From the NCBI GenBank assembly GCA_013397455.1, contig VYZB01000330.1:699243-763242 (forward strand): a DNA stretch of 64,000 nt, given 5' to 3'. A program made the position numbers and the translations under genes. The notes beneath the pieces were generated by a model, which saw only the letters and a list, made by a program, of their open reading frames with translations, had not been told where the DNA came from and searched no databases. The DNA comes from Crotophaga sulcirostris (Eukaryota > Chordata > Aves > Cuculiformes > Crotophagidae). Shown in pieces: positions 27,919 to 34,320 of the stretch; the first letter of the stretch is position 1, and every line of letters starts with the position of its first letter.

Positions 27919-28255
27919 GATCGCAACCTGCATTCACCAGTTCCTGGAGCATCTGCCTATTTACTTCAACAGCTGCTGCAGTGCCCGACTCATTAGCAAA
28001 AGGCAGCAAAGAATATCTAATTTCTCGCAGAGCTTTCTGATATGGTCCAAACTTAGGCGTTTGTCTCATCTGCTGCTGCCTTGCAGCATCCTTCCCCATT
28101 AAAATCTTAGGGTCCAGAGAAGTTTCACTGCCTGGTCCAATAGGTAGTCCCTGACCTGAAGACTTGGATGGTTGCTTTAAACCTTCTCGAATCTCTTGTA
28201 ATCTTTGTCTGCTGTTCCCAGAATACGTCGTAGCAGGAAAAGTCTTTGGCCTCAT
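27917..28255 (-). CDS. LATS2: LATS2 first coding exon (Hippo kinase, N-terminus)
   Basis: LATS2 is an NDR-family serine/threonine kinase. In the cytoplasm, with MOB1 and downstream of MST1/2, it phosphorylates YAP and TAZ and so restrains growth. This exon encodes only the first 113 residues: start MRPKTFPATTYSGNSRQRLQ, the PKFGPYQKALREIRYSLLPF block, and the beginning of the UBA domain (VNRQMLQELVNAGCDQ), which is cut by the intron. The PATTYSGNSRQR and KQPSKSS residues identify LATS2 rather than LATS1. The start is supported by homology, by an A at -3 (AACAATGA), and by an in-frame TAA 17 codons upstream at 28307-28309. As I recall the human protein, this exon is one residue shorter here. 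No frameshift or stop is seen. The rest of the UBA, the PPxY region and the kinase domain are not in the window. Confidence 0.97.
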
Positions 28256-28280
28256 TGTTAATCCAGTTTTCTCTGAGCAT
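28125..28280 (-). other. Upstream ORF 4 overlapping the LATS2 start (51 aa)
   Basis: ATG at 28280, 25 nt upstream of the LATS2 ATG and in a different frame. It opens 51 codons that run 131 nt into the coding exon before stopping. Its context is weak (T at -3, C at +4), so leaky scanning past it is expected. If used, it would compete with LATS2 initiation. Confidence 0.45.
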
Positions 28281-28345
28281 AAATACAGCTTTATTCTTAG
28301 GGGTTTTTAAAATTACTTTTTTTGGAAAGGTGTCACTTGATGGTA

Positions 28346-28363
28346 TCAATTTCTTGTAAACAT
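28346..28363 (-). other. Upstream ORF 3 in LATS2 leader (5 aa)
   Basis: A minimal frame (MFTRN, stop TGA). Its ATG has A at -3 (GGATTATGT), a reasonable initiation context. It ends 90 nt before the LATS2 start, so reinitiation is possible in principle. Confidence 0.45.
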
Positions 28364-28413
28364 AATCCTTCAAAGAGAAAAGGCAAAATTCTCAAGAAAT
28401 TTCTGCCAAAGTT

Positions 28414-28470
28414 TTACTTCAGCTCACGATCTTCATGTTTCCTACAGAAAATGAAAATCCTTGGAATCAT
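28414..28470 (-). other. Upstream ORF 1 in LATS2 leader (18 aa)
   Basis: ATG at 28470 opens an 18-codon frame (MIPRIFIFCR...) ending in TAA at 28414-28416, wholly within the leader. It is not in frame with LATS2. Translation is inferred only. Confidence 0.5.
28419..28436 (-). other. Upstream ORF 2 in LATS2 leader (5 aa)
   Basis: A minimal frame (MKIVS, stop TGA) that overlaps upstream ORF 1 in another frame. It could be reached only by ribosomes that bypass the first ATG. Confidence 0.45.
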
Positions 28471-28491
28471 GATTTTGCAGACTGACAGTGT

Positions 28492-28515
28492 CTGAAACAA
28501 AAGAAAACAGAAAGT
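28492..28515 (-). other. Splice acceptor of LATS2 exon 2
   Basis: On the minus strand the sequence is CTGTTTTCTTTTGTTTCAG followed by ACACTG. This is a long pyrimidine tract ending in CAG, with AG at 28493-28492. It is the best acceptor upstream of the ATG and places the exon start at 28491. Confidence 0.8.
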
Positions 28516-30486
28516 ACAAGCAATTAAATTGATATTGTAAATGCCTCTGAAGGGACAGCATGACAATCAAGTGCAAGTGAATCAGTTTAACCTATTAAGC
28601 TGTCACAGCTGGATTCCCTTTAATGATTTTCACTTTATCTGTTTTCAAGAATAGGATCCCAAAAAGCTTTCTCGACATAGTCAATAAAGAATCCATTTTT
28701 CTTTAAAGTTTTACTTTCAAAATACATGAAAATAAAACCCTTAAAAACTACAACGTTTAAAAATTTTACAGCACCTAACTGTGGCACATTTCCCATCCAA
28801 TTGCATAACCAAATCCTGGACAAGCCTATCCTATTTCATAATTAGGGAAGAGCATGTTCATGAAATGTTTTTCCCCCACTTAAGATTTTGCTTGTTTTAC
28901 ACTAGCTGAGCTCAGCTTCAGAAGTTTATGAAAATGATTTATAATGGAAATATTGATGACTCTAACCATAGCAACTTCTAGTATTTCAATAGCAAAGTGA
29001 ATAACAGAAAGACAAGATATTTTGCCTTTCCTCCTGACTATCTTAGCAAAGCCTGAAGTTAAGAATTCTCCCTAGAACTGGAAGGAGAAGAGAAAAAAAA
29101 AAAGGGAGGAGGGTATTATACACTATTTCATTAGCTGTGCCTTATAGGGAAGAAAGGGAAAAGAGAGGTAGATGGAGCTACTCAGTAACAGCAGAAGGGG
29201 CTGAACCAGCTCCACGAGCAGCCCAACACAGAAAAAGTAGATTTTGAGATAGCTGTATGCACCCCTCCCGACATGCAGCAGAGAACAACTACACAGCACA
29301 CCTAAGCTACTGTGCCACATGATATTCCAAGAAGAATCCTACCTTATCTAAGTCTTTGTGGCATCACTGTAATAGAAACATTAAATAATGGTACACTTGG
29401 AAGTGGATTTAAAAGACAACTTAATCAGAAATGTCATCTATTGAGGCTTCTCACTCAAGTTTGCTTCTGCTGCTGATGTCAGCGCTTGCAAAGTGACTCC
29501 TGAATGGTGCTCAAGCCACTTTTTCAGGAAGGTTAGAATTTTGTTCAGTTGTTTTCAAATCACAAATACAGAGAGAATCTGGACACACTCCCATCTGAAG
29601 CCCATCATCACTTCCTCATTAGTACAGAGTCCATTTCAATCTTTCCTCTAAAACCAAGGTCTGAAATCCAACAGTGAAGTGAAAGCCCAGACTGTTTTAC
29701 AATGGTTAACCAGTCTGAAATGCAGAAGCACAGATTAATCATTCGAGATATGGTCTATGTGTTATGTTCTTACAACACCTGCCATATATTACTCTAATGG
29801 GAAATTTCTGCACAGTCTAGCATTCCAGAACCACATCTTAGCTGAAAGGTAGGATTATGTTTACACCAAAAGCTCTAGGATCAAACAGAGAATGCACAAC
29901 GAGGGGGATGGATATCAATCTCTTTTGCTAAGATTTAAATGCTCAGTGAACTAAAAGACACATAATATATTCAAGGTCTTGAGCTCTTTCACTTGGTACT
30001 CTTTAAGGATATCCTGCACCCCAAACTCATACAGGACTAAGAGTGTCCACATGCACATAAGCCAAGTGACAAATCCTGTCCAAAGGGAAATGCTAAAGCT
30101 ATTTATCTAGATTTTGATATTTTCACAAACAACAAATCAGCTATTAGTCAATAACAGATCAAGTTTTCATTCTCAATGAAGACAAAAACGACTGAAGGAT
30201 CACAAGAACAGACTTTTACCTACCTAGAGTACAGCAAAAAAAAAACCCAACATAACCTTGTTAAAAAAAACCCCACAATAGTATTGCAGCCTTTTTAAGA
30301 TTACATCATAACTAGCTAGTGCTTAAAAGATACAAAGCAATTAATTGGTCTCTAACTGTCTGTCTTTTCCTGACAGCAGCAGGCCCCATATGGCTGGGTT
30401 CAGGAATCTGGGTTGTTCATCCTTTACAGTCCCTGTGCCAATCCTCAAGCCTGGGACACGCTGGAAAAGCTTGCACACCCCCCTCA

Positions 30487-30500
30487 CCCCCCCCCCCCCC
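30487..30500. repeat. Poly-C run (14 C)
   Basis: An uninterrupted run of 14 C preceded by CACCCCCCTCA. Low-complexity; length is prone to sequencing error. Confidence 0.85.
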
Positions 30501-31813
30501 ATTTTTGCAGCAAAGGGCTGCCTTCCCACTTACACACATGCTTCACGTAAAGAACTTGTGACCTTTAGCCTAAGCTGGAGTCTAATAATGCTAGGTCAAA
30601 CCAGCTAGCAACTTCCTCAGCTTACATTTGCAATACTGCTAAACCAGAAAAAATGTTGATTGTTTAGACAGTATGAATGAGAACAGCAACAACAGTAAGT
30701 ACTGGAGCTAACTGCAAACCTGTTTCACATTTTGCAGAAAGGCTTTTTAACTAACTATGTAAGATAAGCCAAGAAACCAGAACATTAAAAATTACAGATG
30801 ATTTACAAAGAAAGACAAGCTGCCTGCTTTTTATAATCTTCCTGTAATTTGTATTTTTAGCAAAAACCAAAAGGTTTGTATGCTGTGGAAGATGTGCAGT
30901 ATGTCTAATTCTGTCTAAGCATTTGACTCTACATCTGGATTTGGCTAACTCCAAATCCTTCTAATCTGCACCTTACCTACAGCATGAATGTACCAATAGC
31001 CTTCTTGCCATCACAACAATCATTTATCAGAATTATTTTTGAGCTTCAAGCCAACCTGACTAAACAGTCCCAAGGGGCTTTTTTCCAAAATGTTTTATGT
31101 TGTGCCCTAATTACAAGGTTGTCCATTATCCTGAAGATACAGTATACCAAATAAGCACAGTGTTACTCTAATTGCATCAAGTTACAACGATTTCTGAACA
31201 ATTGATTACATTTCTTCATTTGAGAAATATCAGTAGCTGCTCTGGCACCAACCAACCAGCTGCACAGAAATTGCATGCCGATGTCTGTCAGCCCAGCAGC
31301 ACAAGCAATTCACTCTCCTACTTCTTCATTCACCAACAGGCTGCATGTGGTAGTGGCTCTGTGGAGCTGGGACACAGGCAAGAAACTACAGCTCAGCTGT
31401 GTTTCAAGAGCTGAGTCCCCAACTCCGAGCTGGCGAGCTGTTTCCCCACCTACAACCGTGCAGGCACTGTTGTGAGCTGAACCAGCAGAAAAAAAGGAGT
31501 CAAGTTTTAAGGAACTGCTACAACTGCCTTCCCTCTCTTAATTTACAGGTATCACTTTGGATTTTTTTGACCACAAATTCTTGGAAGCACTTTGTACTGG
31601 AGGTCTAAGGTTGCTGGAGGCAGGAGAGCGTTTCAGGAATTTCATTATTATACAAACCGTGCTCCCCTTTTATAAAGGGAGAGCAAAAAGAACTGTAGTG
31701 AGGATTTTTCCCCCACATCACTCCACCTCTCCCTCCTCCTGCTAACAGAGGTGCCCAAAAGCAGCTCTGTGCCAACCACGAGCGCTGGCCCGATCCTGCG
31801 CTGTGGCAAACAG

Positions 31814-31820
31814 CTCACCT
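31814..31820 (-). other. Alternative candidate splice donor
   Basis: On the minus strand AAG|GTGAGC occurs with GT at 31818-31817. This is as good by sequence as the donor at 32605. If used, the first exon would end at 31819 and could extend or replace the one ending at 32606. Only transcript data can choose. Confidence 0.3.
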
Positions 31821-31874
31821 TCCCCATCCACACCAGACCAGCAGCCGGCTGACCTGGACACTCCAAATAAGCTC

Positions 31875-31890
31875 TTTTTTTTTTTTTTTT
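31875..31890. repeat. Poly-T run (16 T)
   Basis: An uninterrupted run of about 16 T followed by a pyrimidine-rich stretch, at the island edge. Low-complexity. Confidence 0.85.
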
Positions 31891-32441
31891 CCTCCTTTCT
31901 TTTTGCGTCACTGAGTGCCTTTTGCCGGGGAAAAGGGGGGTATTTCGACACGCACACGGCTCACGAGGCAGGAGGGAGAGGGTGGCGAAGGGCTGGATGT
32001 TGGCAGTGACCTTCAGCTGCCTGGGGACAGCGGGGGCCCCGTGCAGCCAGCGGGGATCTCGCAGGGTCTGAACCCGCCCCCCCTTTTCCCCCCCTAGTGG
32101 GGTCTCCACCGGGCTCCTCTCCCCCAGCCTGGGGGGGGGAACCCGTGGGGAAGGCGGCTGCCCCAACCCCTTCTCCCCCAGCCCCAACCCCGCTCCCTTC
32201 GCAGGAAGAAAGGTCCCAAAATAAACTCAGGCCGGGGTGGGGGGGGTGCAGCCTGGGGCTGGAATATTCCCCCCCTCCCGTCCCTTCCCGTCCCGTCCCA
32301 GGGCTGGGCTGTCACACGGGGCTCCGGGAATGTCGGTGGGAGCGGGACGCACACACGGGACGCTCCCTCCTTGCTTCCAAGGGCCGATCCGCCTCCCCCC
32401 ACCCCCCCCACCCGCTTTCTCCATAGGGCTCAGGAGTTGTT

Positions 32442-32455
32442 GGGGGGGGGGGGGG
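32442..32455. repeat. Poly-G run (14 G)
   Basis: An uninterrupted run of about 14 G immediately before a CR1 piece. It is a possible site of sequencing-length error and of G-quadruplex formation on the plus strand. Confidence 0.85.
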
Positions 32456-32463
32456 AAAGCGCT

Positions 32464-32556
32464 CACGGAATGGTTTGGGTTAGAAGGGACCTTAAAGACC
32501 ACCCAGTCCCCACCCCTCCTGCCGCGGGCAGGGACACCTCCCAGGCTGCTCATAGC
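32464..32556 (-). repeat. CR1 LINE 3' fragment inside the CpG island
   Basis: The segment ACGGAATGGTTTGGGTTAGA through GGGCAGGGACACCTCCCAGG is the antisense CR1 3' end, about 90 bp. The ATTCTATG tail itself is lost. It lies about 50 bp downstream, in LATS2 sense, of the candidate exon 1 donor, so it sits at the very start of intron 1. Confidence 0.9.
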
Positions 32557-32600
32557 CAGGATTAAAGGGGGGAAAAAAAGCCCCCCGGATTTTCCCTTCG

Positions 32601-32608
32601 CTCACCTC
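32601..32608 (-). other. Candidate splice donor of LATS2 exon 1
   Basis: GAG|GTGAG on the minus strand, matching the vertebrate 5' splice consensus at nearly every position. Confidence 0.5.
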
Positions 32609-32643
32609 CTCGGGGGGCTCCCAGCGCCGTCACGGAGCGGCTC

Positions 32644-32682
32644 TCAACGACGGCGACCCCGCTGGGGCGGTGCGATCTCCAT
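32644..32682 (-). other. Upstream ORF in candidate exon 1 (12 aa)
   Basis: ATG at 32682 opens MEIAPPQRGRRR followed by TGA at 32644-32646. It is arginine-rich at the end and lies just downstream of the G-tract. It would count as a fifth upstream AUG of the LATS2 message if this exon is used. Confidence 0.4.
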
Positions 32683-32686
32683 CTTT

Positions 32687-32709
32687 CCCACCCCCCCCCG
32701 GCCCCCCCC
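32687..32709 (-). promoter_or_regulatory. G-rich tract, possible 5'UTR G-quadruplex
   Basis: In LATS2 sense the tract reads G8-CC-G9-T-G3, enough for a G-quadruplex in DNA or RNA. It ends four bases before the upstream ORF ATG at 32682. The role is inferred from composition only. Confidence 0.4.
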
Positions 32710-32783
32710 ACACTTTTTCTCTCCGCCGTCCCCGGGAGCCGAGCGCGGGGCGCGCAGCGTCGGGACATTCGCTACATTGTTGG

Positions 32784-32790
32784 CATTCCA
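32784..32790 (+). promoter_or_regulatory. Full TEAD consensus CATTCCA
   Basis: A CATTCCA heptamer inside TTGGCATTCCAGG, 7 bp from the E-box and not in a repeat. It is the best single TEAD candidate in the island. Confidence 0.4.
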
Positions 32791-32796
32791 GGGGCC

Positions 32797-32806
32797 GTCA
32801 CGTGAC
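32797..32806. promoter_or_regulatory. Palindromic E-box GTCACGTGAC
   Basis: A perfect 10-bp palindrome containing CACGTG, the preferred site of USF, MYC/MAX and TFEB-type bHLH-ZIP factors. It lies upstream of the candidate exon 1 donor, in the probable core promoter of LATS2. Which factor uses it cannot be told from sequence. Confidence 0.5.
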
Positions 32807-32903
32807 CCCGCGGAGCCCGCGTCACTCCATTCCCTTCCCGCCCCGCCCCGGGCATGCCGGGGGGGAGGGGCTTCCGTGGCGGCTGGGCGGGAAGGGACGT
32901 GGA

Positions 32904-32994
32904 GTCATGGAATGGGTTGGGTTGGAAGGGGGCCTTAAAGGTCACCCAGTTCCAGCACCCCTGCCATGGGCAGGGTCACCCCCCACCAGACCAG
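32904..32994 (-). repeat. CR1 LINE, left half of an interrupted copy
   Basis: Antisense CR1 3' end, GTCATGGAATGGGTTGGGTT to CACCAGACCAG. The element resumes at 33394 with GTTCCTCAAGGCCCCATCC, exactly where the CR1 consensus should continue. The two pieces are therefore one element split by an insertion. Confidence 0.88.
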
Positions 32995-33393
32995 AAACAG
33001 CAGAACGTGCCCCATGGCAGCTGTGGTCTCTGCTGGGCAGACTCTGCTGTCCGTGCAGCCATGGAAAAGAGCACACAAACCGCTCACACTCAGCACAAAC
33101 AGGGAGCCCACAAGAAAAGACCAGGGCATGAAGCACCCCTGAGCGCTTCGCTCCAGCTGCTCCTCCACGGAAAGGAAAACTCTGGACAATAAAAGACCAG
33201 GTCACCAAGCACCCCCGAGTGCTTTGCTTCAAGGCAGCAGCACCGCGAGCCTGCGGCTGCTCCCCGCTCCTCCAGCGAAAGGAAAACTCTGGAAGCGAGC
33301 GGCGCTGCCGAGGCGCTCCCCACGCTGCCGCCGGTGCTCGCTGCCCGCGCTGGGCCAGGGATGGGCGTCAGAACACCCCGGTTGTGCATACTT
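32995..33393. repeat. About 400 bp insertion splitting a CR1
   Basis: A GC-rich, CpG-containing segment of unknown family inserted between adjacent positions of one CR1 copy. No clear target-site duplication, poly-A or LTR-type TG...CA ends are seen. It contains an internal tandem repeat (33115-33293). It may be a mobile element or a duplicated piece of promoter DNA. Confidence 0.65.
33115..33293. repeat. Imperfect tandem repeat, two units
   Basis: Unit A is 33115-33186 and unit B is 33191-33293. Both begin AAAAGACCAGG and end GAAAGGAAAACTCTGGA, with a shared middle (AAGCACCCC, GAG, GCTT, GCT, CTGCTCC). Unit B has about 30 extra bases in its middle. Confidence 0.8.
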
Positions 33394-33920
33394 GTTCCTC
33401 AAGGCCCCATCCAGCCTGGCCTTGAACACTTCCTGGGAGGGGGCATCCACAACTTCCCTGGGCAACCTGTGCCAGTGTCTCACCACCTTCGTTGTGAAGA
33501 ATTTCTTCCTAATGTCTAATCTAAATCTTCTTCCTTCCAATTTAAAGCCATTTCCCCTCATCCTGTCGTGATGTCCCTCCCCAGCTTTCCTGTAGCCCCT
33601 TCAGGTACTGGAAGGCCACTCCAAGGTCTTCCCAGAGACTTTTCATCTCCAGGCTGAACAAGCCCAACTCTCTAAGCCTGTCCTCATAGCAGAGGTGCTC
33701 CAGCACTCTGATCACCTTCGTGGCCTCCTCTGGACTTGCTCAAACAGATCCATGTCTTTCTTGTGCTGAGGACTCCAGAACTGAATGCAGGCCTCCAGGT
33801 GAGCTCTCACGACAGCAGAGCAGAGGGGGAGAATCACCTCTCTCATCTGGCTGGTCACACTTCATCTGATGCATCCCAAGCTATGGTTGGCTTTCTGGGC
33901 TGCGAGAGCATATCACCGCA
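33394..33920 (-). repeat. CR1 LINE, right half of the interrupted copy
   Basis: Antisense CR1 running from GTTCCTCAAGGCCCCATCC through the ORF2 C-terminus into the region complementary to the ALVRPHLEY block. It ends near CTTTCTGGGCTGCGAGAGCA. With 32904-32994 it makes a minus-oriented element of about 620 bp. The frames show substitutions and stops, so it is dead. Confidence 0.95.
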
Positions 33921-34064
33921 TTTTGTGGTGGTAATAAAAGTTATCATTATGCCTTCCACGGTGAACTAAAACCACACACACACAAAGTGGCAGGACTATG
34001 CCTTTTTGGGCTTTGCTTTTGGTTTTTGGTTTGCCTTTTTTTTTGAGGGGGGTTACTTGTTTTT

Positions 34065-34320
34065 AGAATTAGAATCATTATGGTTGGAAAAGACCTCTAA
34101 GATCATCAAGTCCAACCATCAACACAACACCACCATGCCTACTAAACCACATCCACATCTACATATTTTTTGAACACCTTCAGGGATGATGACTCCATCA
34201 CTTCCCTGGGCAGCCTCTTCCAATGCTTCGCCACTCTTTCAGTAAAGAAATTTTTCATAATATCCAATATAAACTTCCCCTGGCACAACTGGAGGTCATT
34301 TTTATGTATCTTATCATGTC
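34065..34320 (-). repeat. CR1 LINE 3' fragment (second subfamily)
   Basis: Antisense CR1 beginning TAGAATTAGAATCATTATGG and continuing GGTTGGAAAAGACCTCTAAG, ATCATCAAGTCCAACCATCA, to ACTGGAGGTCATTT. It is of the same type as the copies at 52556, 54290 and 63501, distinct from the GGTTTGGGTTGGAAGGGACC type. Confidence 0.92.

Larger units (their letters stand above)
28256..28491 (-). other. LATS2: LATS2 exon 2, 5'UTR part
   Basis: The sequence between the inferred acceptor and the LATS2 ATG is 236 nt of leader. It is AT-rich, unlike the promoter island, and contains four upstream ATGs in LATS2 sense (at 28470, 28436, 28363 and 28280), none in frame with the protein. The exon start is inferred from the acceptor, not from a transcript. 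Confidence 0.75.
28494..32605 (-). other. LATS2 intron 1 (inferred)
   Basis: The interval between the exon 2 acceptor and the candidate exon 1 donor, about 4.1 kb. It is ordinary AT-leaning sequence up to about 31.7 kb, then rises steeply in GC into the CpG island. No gene or RNA gene was recognised. It includes a 14-C run, a 16-T run, a 14-G run and, next to the donor, a small CR1 piece. Confidence 0.6.
32606..32810 (-). other. LATS2: Candidate LATS2 noncoding exon 1
   Basis: The 3' limit is defined by a good donor on the minus strand, AGGAG|GTGAGC, with GT at 32605-32604. The 5' limit is unknown; the value given is only a guess near the E-box. The segment is GC-rich and holds a G-tract (32687-32709) and a short upstream ORF (32644-32682). 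The distance of about 4.1 kb to exon 2 is reasonable for a first intron. It cannot be confirmed without transcript data. Confidence 0.45.
32327..32914. promoter_or_regulatory. Cluster of five TEAD-type CATTCC cores
   Basis: The hexamer CATTCC or its complement GGAATG occurs at 32327-32332, 32467-32472, 32784-32789, 32828-32833 and 32909-32914. This is the core of the TEAD (MCAT) site. LATS2 is a known YAP/TEAD target in a negative feedback loop, so the cluster fits its context, but binding is inferred. Two of the five lie in CR1-derived DNA. Confidence 0.4.
31780..33370. promoter_or_regulatory. CpG island, inferred LATS2 promoter
   Basis: CG dinucleotides are scarce across the window but frequent here, with long C and G runs, GC boxes (for example around 32660 and 32885), an E-box and several CATTCC cores, and no TATA box. 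The island lies about 4 kb upstream of LATS2 exon 2 in LATS2 sense, the expected place for the promoter and a noncoding first exon. Long open frames on both strands (such as 32237-32938 plus and 31648-32187 minus) are explained by the shortage of stop codons in GC-rich DNA. Island limits are judged by eye. Confidence 0.8.

Noticed and set aside
28125..28373. An 82-codon frame across the LATS2 start region.
   Set aside because: Its nominal start is a TTG. The first true ATG in that frame is at 28280, so only the 51-codon part is reported as an upstream ORF.
31648..32187. A 179-codon minus-strand frame upstream of the LATS2 exon.
   Set aside because: It has low-complexity runs, spans homopolymers, is not in a splice context leading to exon 2, and shows no known domain.
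32237..32938. A 233-codon open frame on the plus strand in the CpG island.
   Set aside because: It is proline, glycine and arginine-rich and matched by long frames in other phases and on the other strand. It crosses two CR1 pieces, as expected from stop-poor GC-rich DNA.
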